In this document: positions 1 through 9,525 of the stretch, piece after piece
Position numbering within the stretch: position 1 is the stretch's first letter
Layout of the letters: the number at the start of each line of letters is the position of its first letter
Origin: Hymenopellis radicata
Taxonomy: Eukaryota > Basidiomycota > Agaricomycetes > Agaricales > Physalacriaceae
DNA length: 25,348 nt
Direction of reading: 5' to 3'
Assembly (NCBI GenBank): GCA_015501595.1
Contig: JADNRX010000722.1
Coordinates: forward strand, 1-25,348
Notes under the pieces: generated by a model
Told to the model about the DNA's origin: nothing
Database searches by the model: none
The model's input: only the letters and a program-made list of their open reading frames with translations
Translations under genes and position numbers: made by a program

Positions 1-156
1 AGCTATGGCTGACGCGAATCGCAAATGATTCTACTATTTCTAGTCCATGCTGCTTCTTTATACACGGCATAGACAACTCAAAAATGCGACAGAGAACAAC
101 AAGGTAGTAGTGTATACGTCCGTACGTCGTTCTGATCGTTACTAACTGAAAATCTA

Positions 157-366
157 TTAGTTTAGGCTTTGCTTCTGCTTTGACTTGGGGAGACCGTCGA
201 AGATGAGGGTCTGCTGAGACAGTTGAAACGTTGAAGGTTCAGAGTTGTAGGGAGGGACATGCTTGGCTACGTCCTCGCGAGTGCACATCAGATTCGAAGA
301 GTGCACAGAGGCGGTTGGAGGATTCCGCCCGGGTGAGCCGATAAACGAACCAGTGTATTGATACAT
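157..366 (-). CDS. possible small ORF, 69 aa, unrecognised
   Basis: An ATG-to-stop ORF of 69 codons lies 74 bp downstream of the cystathionine gamma-synthase stop on the same strand. It has no signal peptide, membrane segment or motif I recognise; its second half is polar (Ser, Gln, Lys) and it ends in a Lys/Gln-rich tail. It may simply be 3'-UTR sequence of the upstream gene that happens to stay open, or a terminal exon of something outside my recognition. Apart from this ORF I see nothing in bases 1-439. Confidence 0.2.
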   Translation of the reverse strand: MYQYTGSFIGSPGRNPPTASVHSSNLMCTREDVAKHVPPYNSEPSTFQLSQQTLIFDGLPKSKQKQSLN

Positions 367-439
367 ATTGTAGTTGGATACAGATGTCTAATAAATGAAG
401 TAAGTCCTGTTGGAGGATCGAGTCGTAATAATAAAAACA

Positions 440-2439
440 TCAAGTTGCTTCAGCTGCGAGGAGCGCTTTCTCTACGCTCTTTAGCAGCACGTCCCTCTCC
501 TCCATGCCAACACTTACCCGCACCAGTCCAGTCTCTACCTCATACTTCGCCGCCCAGTCCAACTCGGCATAATGTGCGAGCACTGTATAAGGACACGCCA
601 GCGTGAAATTTGTCCCCAAGCTCGGCCCCTTGAAGAAGGGCAACGTGTCAAAGAAAGCCGCCGAAGCCTTGAGGGACGTGAATGTCACTGAGAAGAGGCC
701 TCCAAACCCTCCGTCCTCTTTGATACGACACTTTTCGTAGTGCTCCCGGGTCTCCCATTTAGGATAGAAAACGTCTTTGACGACACCATCCGCCTTGCCG
801 GCAGCTTGCGAACGAGACCGAAGGAAATCGCACACGGCTTCGGTGTTCCCGTCAATAAGGCGTATACGCCTGAGGGAATCACGAGAGTTCCTTTCTAAGA
901 ATACGGCATCCTGGCCGAAGTAAGAGTCCTCAAAGGTTACTTTCATATGAGCTTTCAACGCCGCGTAGTGACGTCCTCGAGGATTCAAGGTCATGCTAGG
1001 AATAATTTAGCTTGCCGCCGAGTCTGAAAAAATAAAGAAAATGACATGCCTGCCACCCATACAGTTTGCAGCACCGCTGAAGATCTTCGTGAGGCTGCTG
1101 ACCACAATATCCGCATAACTGAGGACTTCAACGTTCATGAAGTTCCCAATGGTTTCATCAACGACAACTAGAAAGTCGTATTTGTCTGCTAATGCCCGGA
1201 TTCTAGGCAAATCGGCCGTCCGAAGAAGTGGATTGGAGGGAAACTCGGTGAACAAAGAGAGGACAGGCGTGTTAGAAGGGTTAGCCTGGGACTCTGTCTT
1301 CAACATGTCCTCCAAAGTGTCGAGATCAGTGTCAAGTCCATGTCCAAAGAAGTGACATCCCGGGCCCCACTTTTCAAGGACTTTGAGGGTATCAGCGTAT
1401 GGGAAACTGCCCAATGAAAATTAGTTTTTCTTCTACAACGGCGAAGAACGATCGTACCCGAAGCAAACGCTCTTTGCTGCAGGACGAACGGCCGACGCCA
1501 AGACGTGCGCACTGAAGATAGCCGCCATTCCGGTTGGGTATAAGAACACGTCCGATTCTGATACTTCTGGGACTCCTCGAGCGCTGGGTCCCATAGCGAG
1601 GTGTTCAGCACCAGCAACGGGCTCATCTCGATTATCTCCAGGAGGAGTCGGCTCTCGCAGTAATACACCCGCGATGCGCCTACGAAGCGCGCGCTTGGCA
1701 GACTCTGCATGTGCAAAGGGCAAGTTTCGCCCATAACGCTCCTCAAGATACGTTCCCATGTCGCCGATAAAGCTCTCCTGCGGGGGCTGTTTGCCTTTTG
1801 TGAAGCCTTTGGCAGCGTAGTGTTTATTAAGTGGCTTTCGGAAGGGCGGGGACGACGGGCGCTCCTGAGGATTAGGCAGCATAGCCAGACAGTGTTCAGC
1901 AAGGCGACTAGAAATCCCCAGACCTGTATGTTGCCAAAATTGCTTCGCCAAAGGCTCAGCGTCTGAAGGGAAAAGCACGATGTGGAGATCAGCCGATGCA
2001 CCCTCAAGTTCTGCAGGTGCATTATCCTCGGGGGTGATCAAGAACTGAATAAGACGCGCATTTATGGCGACACCATCCAGAGCAGATCTTCTCTGCATGA
2101 ACGAGCGGCATTCCTCGGCAATTTTTTGTGTCGGATATAGCATACATGACTCGTCCTGCGCGCCAAATTTTTGCTCGCAAATCTTGGCAAGCTGTAGTGC
2201 AAGGATTTAGGATCACACACAGATCGTAGCAAGTTACACACCTTTCGGATACTGAGATGGATGAAAAATCTTGGGTATCCCGACACCATGGTACTGACGA
2301 CCCGCTCATCGCCCTCCTCGTAGCCGACATTGTCGCGCCATGTCGGCAGGGAGACGGATATGGCATGCGGTGTAAATGGAGGCACGCCTAGACCGAGAGC
2401 AACGTCCGTTTCGTGCGGCCTCGCTATCGCGGTCGGCAT
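440..2439 (-). CDS. STR2: cystathionine gamma-synthase, PLP-dependent (fungal STR2/met-7 type)
   Basis: Joins an activated homoserine ester and cysteine to make cystathionine, the entry to transsulfuration toward methionine. Four exons: 2439-2242, 2191-1458, 1406-1050, 995-440, giving 614 aa, the usual length of the long fungal form. The N terminus carries [20 protein letters not shown], typical of fungal CGS. The Cys/Met-metabolism PLP fold follows, with CFGFPYADTL across the exon 2/3 join, VVDETIGN, and the Schiff-base lysine in VVSSLTK near residue 418. The reading frame is intact throughout. The ATG at 2439 is chosen; the frame stays open upstream only through a TTG. The third intron (1049-996) starts with GC, because only AG|GC joined to CATGACC gives the conserved MGGSMTLNP. 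The coding start lies about 3 bp from the edge of the neighbouring repeat element, so the promoter and 5' UTR must lie in that element. Confidence 0.93.
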
Positions 2440-2523
2440 GGTGGTCAAAATCTAAATGGCGGATCTCGGTCCGATTTTCCGTTATTCATTGTTTCCTCAT
2501 CGGCGAGCTACTTATTGGAGGTC

Positions 2524-3530
2524 ACCTCGATATTAGAACACGTCGGCCAGGCACCGTCAGGCACCCGGCCATACCATGCATGGTCCCCGGCCAAACCACC
2601 CATGGTTCCCGGCCATACCATGCATTGCTGTCGGACAAACCATCCATCGCGTCGGCCAATCCATGAATCGCGTCGGCCAATCCATCCATCGCCATCCACC
2701 AAGGCATGCACGTCGCGCCGCCCCACCGTGCATTGCCTCCTTCCGCGCCATGTCCGGTGTATGCCTGCCGACGCTCCTGAGCACGGCGTCGGCTTTGCTT
2801 TTTGGAAGCCCCCTCAATCTTCTTCATACAAGTACCCCGCACCCTCGGATTTCTCTTCTTCTTCGAGGCGCAGGCATCACCGGCACCCCCTCTAATGGCT
2901 CTTCTCATGCTCCCTTTTCCGTGTTCACTGTGCTATTGATTCCCGGACCACCCGGACCACCCTCGATCCTCGCTCATCCACAATTCATTGAGTGTGCGCA
3001 GCCTCCAGGCTTTCCCCGCTTCACCACCCATCGTGACGCACCATACCATGCATCGCGACGGGGCCATACCATGCATTGGTCCTTCCTTCACCAACCATCG
3101 CGACGCGCCATACCATGCGTTGGTCCTTCCTTCATCAACCATCGTGACGCACTATACCAAGCACCGCGACGTACCATACCATGCATCGATCCTTCCTTCA
3201 CCAACCATCGCGACGCGCCATACCATGCGTTGGTCCTTCCTCATCAACCATCGTGACGCACTATACCAAGCACCGCGACGTACCATACCATGCATCAATC
3301 CTTCCTTCACCAACCATCGCAACGCGGAATACCATGCATCATTCACCGCTTTCAGCGACCATGGTGCCGCGCCGTACCATGCATCCTTCCTCTCTTCACC
3401 AACCTTCGTGACGCGCCGTACCATGCATCCTTCCTCTCTTCATCAACCATTGTGACGCACCATACTATGCATCTATCGCGCCTTCAGCAACCATTGCGGC
3501 ACTTCGTACCATGCATCGATCATGCGTTCA
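2524..3530 (+). repeat. left arm: ATGCAT-palindrome-rich inverted arm
   Basis: About a dozen copies of ACCATGCAT or close variants (ACCATGCGT, ACTATGCAT) are scattered here, mostly preceded by GCCAT or GTACCAT, often with CGCGACG or CGTCGGCC nearby. The motif almost always reads ACCATGCAT on the + strand, whereas the right arm carries it as ATGCATGGT. Long ORFs through this segment in several frames are Pro/His/Ser-rich by-products of the repeat and are not annotated. Confidence 0.75.
3081..3320 (+). repeat. tandem repeat, about 110-bp unit
   Basis: CCTTCCTTCACCAACCATCG begins at 3081 and 3191, and again at 3300 with one base changed (CATCG to CATCGC context), so the period is 110 then 109 bp. 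Each unit itself holds two or three shorter related blocks of the form 'CCTTCCTTCA(C/T)CAACCATCG(C/T)GACGC ...', each ending in a TACCATGC(A/G)T motif. The two full units are nearly identical, so this is a recent local duplication within the left arm. Looser copies of the same sub-block continue to about 3530. Confidence 0.85.
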
Positions 3531-3872
3531 CGAACCGTCGCGACAGTTCTTCTATTCTGAACCGACGGGCGAGGACTTCTCGGACTCCATAGACGGTGTT
3601 CTCGACACCTTCTGCAACGTCTCTCGACTCTCATTCACTGTCTTTTTGTTACAACGTGGGGTCTCGACTGACTCTATTACTCGAGGGTCTACATGACATC
3701 CTGGTACACTACAAAGTATTGGCCGCCTCGGCGCCCTCATTCGTCCACGGTATGCATTTCAAGATTTATCAGCACTTCTCTATACTAACAAATTCCTTCC
3801 TAGACCCAACGATCTTAAGCTTTGGCGGCACTCTATCAAAGACCACAGGTAAACTGGCCCCTTCCTCTTACC

Positions 3873-4865
3873 GTCAAGAGTATCTTCTTGGAAAGCTATG
3901 AAACGTACAAGTGAGTGTCGCACAATTAAAGGCGTCCCTTGGAGCGCGAGAGCGCACCGTTGACCCGACTGAAAGGACGTACGCATGGGGTCACGATGAT
4001 CCAACGCCCGAGAGCAAGTCCTTCTTTGATGGTCTAATGGTTGGGCGCGTCTATCGTGGATGCCATGAGCATGATGGTATGTCGTTATCAATCCTCTTCT
4101 GATAAGCACTCTCATCATCGATGGGCTTCGACACAGTGAGTATCATTGACCGAATACTACATAGAACATGACTAAACCTAGGGCAGGACCTCTTGGATGA
4201 AGCCGTCGATTTTGCCTCCAAGATAGATTTTAGTTCAAGTAAGATGGCAGATCGTGTCAGGTATGCTTCGCGCCGGAACATGCGTGATAAAACGTTCTGA
4301 GCGTGATCTTGACAGTGTCTTCGAAACCACGTTCCGGTACCTTGGTGGTCTCCTCTGTGTCTAGTATCTACAAGATCCGTAGCGAAAAAGATGCCATTAG
4401 TATTGAAAAGGGCGCAAGACGCATAGAGTTGAAACTGTACGTCACTTTACTTGATATGCAAACATGTTCTCAGATTCCCGACAGTCCAACACTGCTGAAG
4501 CAGGAACGGTAAGTGGTATCTTGCTCTGTTCGTTGGAACAACGTTGATTTCATCCTCTTTCAGCTTATTCTTGAATGGGCGACGCTCAGTAAACATACTG
4601 GCAACGACACCTATGAGCTAGCAGAGAAGTCTTTGCGCCATGTTGCCGAACTACCGTCCCTGGCACTTCCAGGCCTAGCCGCACAGGGCATCGACCCAAC
4701 AACTGGGGGAGTTTGTCAGAGCGTGGTAAGTTATTGCAATAAGCCACGATTATTCATATCTCATCTGAAAACCCAGAGGTGCTGATAGCTATTCTGAATA
4801 CCTCTTGAAATACGCGTGGCTCGCCGAGCTCGAGGATTCGTTTACCCCCGGCCGCTTCGCCTAAG
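3873..4865 (+). pseudogene. GH47 alpha-1,2-mannosidase gene fragment, frameshifted
   Basis: GH47 enzymes trim alpha-1,2-linked mannose from N-glycans. Recognisable pieces occur in the right order: IFLESYETYK (ends 3910), YAWGHDDPTPESKSFFDG (from 3976), GASIVDAMSMM (ends 4076), LLDEAVDFASKIDFSSSK (from about 4190), VFETTFRYLGGLL (from 4317), SNTAEAGT ending at 4508, ILEWATLSKHTGNDTYELAE (from 4567), LPGLAAQGIDPTTGGVCQSV (ends 4725) and ADSYSEYLLKYAWLAE (from about 4780). Most junctions keep good GT-AG signals. The frame breaks near 4035, 4045, 4355 and around the 4725/4777 junction, and the C-terminal half, including the later catalytic motifs, is not recognisable. It most resembles secreted fungal mannosyl-oligosaccharide mannosidases. 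It lies wholly between the inverted arms, so it may be captured cargo. Some breaks could be sequence errors, as elsewhere in the window. Confidence 0.72.
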
Positions 4866-5990
4866 ATCACTCCGGCGCGAAACATGATGTTGCGATGTCG
4901 GGGTTTTCGACTGTGACGTTGAAGGTAATCCGGCATATTGCAGGATATCATGGAGGTGTCGTCTATGCCATGTAGCTCGCTGGCGTTCGGTTTCTTGTCT
5001 GGTGAGATCTACCAATTTGGTCAATTTCTTCCTGAACTGAAATACTTCCTCTAGACAACGCCCCGTGTCCGTGTAGCGCATCCTCTCCATCAAGCTCGTT
5101 GTTTGCAACAGCGACGCCAATCTCATCCCCGACAACCATGACGACGACGGCAACTATCAATGCAATTGATAATGTCCTCAGACGTTCCCCATAGCCCCAT
5201 CACCGCCTCCACATTCATAGCATCCACTTCCCGCCGAGGCATGCCCATCTCCAACCTACGCAGCGACTGCGAAGATACCCCAAGCACAGACGGCGAGCTA
5301 CCGTCATCCAGATTCATAACAGCCAGCCAATATTCAGCGGGATGAAGGGTGTCTGCACACGCGTCCCGTACTATGTTCTATCCAGTTTCCTCCAAGCCAT
5401 CGACTACGAAGTTACCCGCTGAGTTGGAGGACCTTACCCTCTACGTTCTCGCAGCACTTTCGTTTCTCAGCGACCCCCTTTGCCATGACATTGGCTATTC
5501 TGGTGATGCTGCGCGGGAAGCCACAAAGGCACGATGCAAGCAGGCACTAGGTGAGTCTCGTGCATCGATGTTGAGAACGCTGTCTCATTCACATATCTAG
5601 GCGCCAAACCGTTTACTGTCTACTTCACGAGCGCAGCGGCCTGCGCCGCTGACTCACGTTGGTCGACTTCCTTCTGGTGTTGAGTATCAATGAGGCAAGT
5701 CGAAGGAAGACAGGCGAGTCGCGGATTCCGTATGTTTTGGATTTTGTTCGATTGTCACTTCACTCACTCGCGTTATGACCAGTGTCTTGAACCAGTCTCG
5801 ACTCACGACCGCATACTTGGCTCATGTCCCTCGCGTCGAGGTTTCTTTCTTTTGTTAGTATGAGTTAGTTCGGCCGTAGGAAAAGAACTATTTCTTATTA
5901 GAGCGAGTGATACCGCGACAAGTGACAGAAAGACACGAGGCGCGCAAGGTAAAGACGGAGCTGAAAGACGGTAGTAATGGAGTACCAAGA
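4866..5990. other. unassigned interior and right-hand part of the element
   Basis: I find no protein family here. From about 5390 to 5550 the + strand reads as plausible coding sequence (ELEDLTLYVLAALSFLSDPL) followed by a good donor (GTGAGT at 5551) and acceptor (CTAG near 5600), but the downstream frame closes and nothing matches a family I know. Short open stretches on the - strand between 4840 and 5317 also look gene-like without being identifiable. It may hold the decayed 3' half of the GH47 gene or other captured fragments. Confidence 0.4.
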
Positions 5991-6377
5991 CAGTAATGTG
6001 AGTCCGATTGGACTCTGCGGAATGTAAGTACGAACGGGGGATGGTGGAGGAGTATGCGATGCATAGAATGAGGGCAGCGCGATGGATGGTGTGGGCTCTC
6101 AAGAGGCATGGATGCGGCACCAACGATGAGTGATGTCCGGGGTTGCGATGCGTGGTGCATCGAAGAGATGCATGGCGGGATGGAGGGGAATGCATGTTTC
6201 GGCGGCAGCGATGCATGTTAGGGCTCTGATACGATGCATGGTATGACCGACGCGAAGCATGGTGTGGCCGCCGCCCATGCATGGTATGGCCGGGACCATG
6301 CACGGTATGGCCGGGGACCATGCATGGCGTGGCCGGCGCCGTGCATGTGCCTGACCGAGGTGTTCTAATAACGAGGT
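5990..6377 (-). repeat. right arm: inverted copy of the ATGCAT-rich arm
   Basis: About seven ATGCAT palindromes occur between 6058 and 6330, mostly as ATGCATGG, with GGTATGGCCGGG nearby, the reverse complement of the left-arm context. The outermost 31 bp (6347-6377) pair with 2524-2554. The arm is shorter than the left one and lacks its 110-bp tandem unit. Internal positions are diverged, so the pair is old or has been reshuffled. Confidence 0.7.
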
Positions 6378-6643
6378 AATTTGACTTATTCCAACAAGGA
6401 TCCTCTCTGTATTTACTTCTACGCCTCGTGATTTTGACCGAGTAATGTCTGCATCTGCAGGTGCGGTTCCGCTAGGAAAAAAGCAACTCGGCTATCTGGG
6501 ATAATGGGAGCACCTTCCAAACTGCCTTCAATCCTTCCCAGCTCTCATGTACACAGAAACAAGTATGGTACCAGCGCGCTGCCCCAAGTCCTTTTTCAAC
6601 CCGAAGAGCCACCTTTGAATAAGTATTTTTTTTCAGTCCATCG

Positions 6644-7720
6644 TCATCGTCGCAAGCACCATCCATGAACTGTCGCTCTAACTTCCTCTGAGCCAGGATC
6701 ATCAGGGAACATAGGCTAGAGATAACTCAGTCGATGAATTCAACTGTTAAAGAGAAGCCGTACAGGGAACTTTTGCGTCACGATCTCCTCGCACGTCCAC
6801 CCTTTATCCGCGCCTTGGAGAAGAACTCCATATCTTTATGCGCAAGGTGTGGTCGATGGTGCGTATAAAACACCAAGACGCGCGAGGTATGCGAGGTATC
6901 TATTGACCTTTCGCATGTACTCAGCAGTGCGTCGTGCTGGATGGATGAGGCCACCAATTAGTTGAAGCCGGAACCAAGGAGACCATGATATCTAACCTGA
7001 GAGTGATTGAAAATTAGGTCCGATAGTATGATGAGATGAAAGCGGCTGCTCTCAGGGAGTACATCTAATAACGGCTGTACTGATTGACCCCATGTGTATC
7101 CCTATATAACGCATATCGGTGAACACCTATAGGACAAACATGATTGATAGAACTTTACCTGAATTGAGACGTGATCCGTGTATTGGAGAGGATATTCGTT
7201 TCCACGTTGTATGTCAAGTTCTTCACAGACTGTCGTCGGGATAATCGGTCACAACGACCTAAGAACAAGAATTTTAGCAACGAGAGCGTAGACGGACGGC
7301 GGGACGCACCTTGCCTGCGCCATTATTAGGGTAACGATAGAGGGTAAAGCCCCACCGGCGCCCAACTCGAGAACATTACCACCCGCATATAGCTCAGTGT
7401 GGTGATCCAGGTATGTAGCCAGCGCGAGTGCCGCATTCCACCTACATTTGAATGGGCACTCCGTTTGAAATGTGTTGATCATGCTACGCACTTACAAGTG
7501 GTGCGCCAGAGCGGGTGTGATCCAACGAGTCGTATCTTCAATTCATTCCAGTCCTTGTTCGGTGGGTTTTTCGCGTTTATAAACAGAAAAGGTTGGCTCT
7601 GGAGAGGGAGGACGAGGAGGTTCCTGCAAACCTTTGGGAGTTAATGAATGGTGGATGAGATGTCATTACACTGACAGGAAACATAGAGCCCAAGGACAGG
7701 TCATCTTCAGTATCGGACAT
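6644..7720 (-). CDS. EFM7: EFM7/NNT1-type protein N-methyltransferase (frame interrupted)
   Basis: The family methylates elongation factor eEF1A in the cytoplasm using S-adenosylmethionine. Exons, inferred: 7720-7676, 7623-7496, 7441-7310, 7258-7159, 7101-6997, 6936-6764, 6715-6644. Motifs in order: MSDTEDDLSLGSMFP, EPPRPPSPEPTFSVYKRE, LVGSHPLW, WNAALALATYLDHH, the SAM-binding VLELGAGGALPSI, VVVTDYPDDSL, FHLIILSDLIFNHSQ, VLVFYTHHRPHLAHKDMEFF, and the C-terminal MFPDDPGSEEVRATVHGW. All splice signals are good. At least six single-base shifts are needed (near 7565, 7505, 7320, 7227, 7175 and 6822), nearly all a missing base in a run, yet every segment is conserved. Either this is a very young pseudogene or the sequence contains indel errors; I favour errors. 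Confidence 0.85.
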
Positions 7721-7997
7721 GACGACGCTCTTGCTAAAGCAATGCGGAAGTCAAAGTGGTCGTTCGAGAAGAAGATGAAGATCGATCGCGAAAACGGCCG
7801 GAAGTTCGGACCGTCAATCATATAGTCTTCAAGTTACACGACCATAACGCGTCTACATTGTGTGACACAATACTTACAACCTCTACATGAGTACTAAGGT
7901 ATTCTTGCTTTAGTACTTATCACAAATTTAAGAATATGAATAAACTGCCCTGCAGCAATCTTTACTTACGAGGGCGAAATCACAGCGAACTCGCCAT

Positions 7998-9342
7998 CTA
8001 TAGTTTACTTGCTGTCACGTTCAAGCTCTGCAGACTGAAGCTTGAATCTCCTCTTTGTTCCGCGATGACTTCCTCCGCCCAGCTGATCATGCCATTGATA
8101 AGACGATCGAGCTCTTCCTTCGTATTTCCTGCGTGCAAGCACACACGAACGCGATCTTTTCCTTTCGGGACAGTGGGCCAAGTTATTGGACGTGCATTCA
8201 TAGCTCGGGCATAAAGATACGCAGATAGTTTGCGAGGATACGGAGTCATAATGGGGATGATTGGTGACGTTTCCAAGTGAGGCGGTAACGAGAGAACGTC
8301 TGCGGTATGTGGATCAGACGACTGGAAAGTGTCCCAGTAAAGTAGAGGGAATTATCGAGTAGCTTTTGGGATAGCTTCTGTGCTGTTCCATCAACAAGCA
8401 TATCGAACGAAGAGTCTGCGGCAACGATGTTGGAAAAGCTGAGAGACGTTGTGTATATCAGGGAGCGCGCGTAATTGAGCATGTAATCCCGGATGAGCGG
8501 AGTGGTCAGAACAACAGCTATGCTTGGAATAAGACAATGATGTACAAGGGGGGATGCAGACTACTCACCGCCTGTGGCAGCCAAACCTTTCCCAAAAGTG
8601 TGCAGACGAGCCAAGACTTTTGACTCGAGTCCCATCATAGCAACACGCCCTCGTCCTTGAGACCGTATATCCAGTTGAATGCGCCTCATCAACGACGAGG
8701 TAGCCATTGCCACGCGGTAGCAATTCTTGTAGAATGTCGACTATCTCTTGCAGTGGCGCGAAAGTGCCATCCATACTATACAAACTTTCCACCGCTACGA
8801 ATACGCTGGTATCTCCGCGCACGAGGGATGATCTTTCCAGACAGAGTTGAAGGAGAAGCTTCCGGAAACGCCTGCATTGAATTATGGGGGAAGGAATATT
8901 GGGCGTCGCGAGCGCGAGAAGCGCGTATCCCATCATGCACAGACGCGTGAATGTACTCGTCAAAGACGACCACGTCTCCCGGTTGGGGTATACAAGAAAA
9001 GAGGCCGACGTTGGCATCAAATCCAGAGTTGAACAGCAAGGCCGCGGTGCACGGAAAAAAGTCTGCCAGACGTGCCTCCAGCGCGCTGTGTGCCGGCCCG
9101 TTCACTAAAAGGCGCGAGCCACCCGATCCCAGGATGTCAGGAGCATCGGAAAGTTTTTCTAAGAAGCGCCTGCGAAGAACGGGGGAGGCCGCCAAGGACA
9201 GATAGTCGTTTGACACGAAATCGACGATGGTTGATGCGGACGAGGAGGAAGATGGGTCTGGTAGTCGACGCCGGATGAGACGATCGTCACGCGACACCAG
9301 TGCGGCCGTGAGCTGCCTGTCTAGAGAGGTCTTGACCGTCAT
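7998..9342 (-). CDS. 8-amino-7-oxononanoate (KAPA) synthase-like PLP enzyme (frame interrupted)
   Basis: Alpha-oxoamine synthase family; BioF condenses pimeloyl thioester with alanine in biotin synthesis. Two exons, 9342-8569 and 8522-7998, about 430 aa. Motifs: FVSNDYLSLAASPVLRRRFL, GSGGSRLLVNG, FNSGFDANVGLFSCIPQPGD, FDEYIHASVHDGIR, the PLP-binding VVDEAHSTG, then LHTFGKGLAATG with the Schiff-base lysine, and a C-terminal domain ending ITWPTVPKGKDRVRVCLHAG. Single-base shifts are needed near 8863 (an extra C), 8668-8676 (two), 8520 and 8298. The ATG at 9342 fits family N termini; an open frame reaches an ATG at 9492, but that runs almost into the divergent gene. Whether the substrate is pimeloyl-CoA or another acyl group cannot be told from sequence alone. 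Confidence 0.87.
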
Positions 9343-9525
9343 GACAGTCGCAATCAGACGTGGATTTTTTTGGGTAACAGGAGTCCGACATAATAGTTTT
9401 TGGGGAACGGCGGTAGATCGGGCCACCACGGCCGACCGTTCTCGGATCCACGGCACGTACGGCCACCCTTGGTACTTGACCATCACCACCATGATTTATG
9501 CTTGAACCTCGCCTTTGCCTATCCA
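9343..9525. promoter_or_regulatory. shared divergent promoter, KAPA synthase-like / 2-oxoacid dehydrogenase kinase
   Basis: The two start codons face away from each other with 183 bp between them, so both promoters must lie here or overlap the neighbouring gene. I see no clear TATA box; the segment is GC-rich with CCACCACGG-like and CACCACCAT stretches. This is inferred from gene layout only. Confidence 0.5.

Larger units (their letters stand above)
2443..6439. mobile_element. putative non-autonomous TIR element with motif-rich arms and gene cargo
   Basis: The two edges of this region match each other in inverted orientation. The clearest block is 2524-2554 against the reverse complement of 6347-6377: about 28 of 31 positions agree, including TATTAGAACAC. 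Just inside both blocks lie GGCCATACCATGCATGG-type palindromes, again mirrored. Outside them, GGTCAAAATC occurs at 2443-2452 and inverted at 6430-6439, which I take as the likely termini; that part is less certain because the spacing to the inner block differs (81 versus 62 bp). No target-site duplication is obvious. No transposase is recognisable inside; the middle holds pieces of a GH47 mannosidase gene. This resembles a Pack-type or foldback-like DNA element. An alternative is two separate copies of a dispersed repeat that happen to flank a host gene. Confidence 0.6.

Noticed and set aside
3081..3530. CRISPR-like array
   Set aside because: The repeated blocks are contiguous and degenerate with no constant spacer layout, and the DNA is plainly eukaryotic.
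2508..3592. Several overlapping long ORFs on both strands in the left arm
   Set aside because: They follow the repeat in all frames and encode low-complexity Pro/His/Ser or Trp/Met/Gly-rich strings; this is a by-product of the ATGCAT-rich repeat, not genes.
4842..5317. Minus-strand ORFs inside the element
   Set aside because: They look moderately gene-like but overlap each other, have no recognisable motif and no convincing splice chain, so they are not listed as genes.
2443..6439. Assignment of the element to a named superfamily such as KDZ, hAT or Mutator
   Set aside because: No transposase, no clear target-site duplication and no terminal sequence I can tie to a family with confidence.
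6472..6702. ORF beyond the EFM7 stop
   Set aside because: It is a different frame of the last EFM7 exon extending into 3' sequence; the true frame ends VHGWCLRR at 6644.
9343..9492. Longer KAPA synthase-like protein starting at the ATG at 9492
   Set aside because: It would run to within 33 bp of the divergent gene's ATG, and the extra 50 residues have no family resemblance; the ATG at 9342 fits the usual N terminus.
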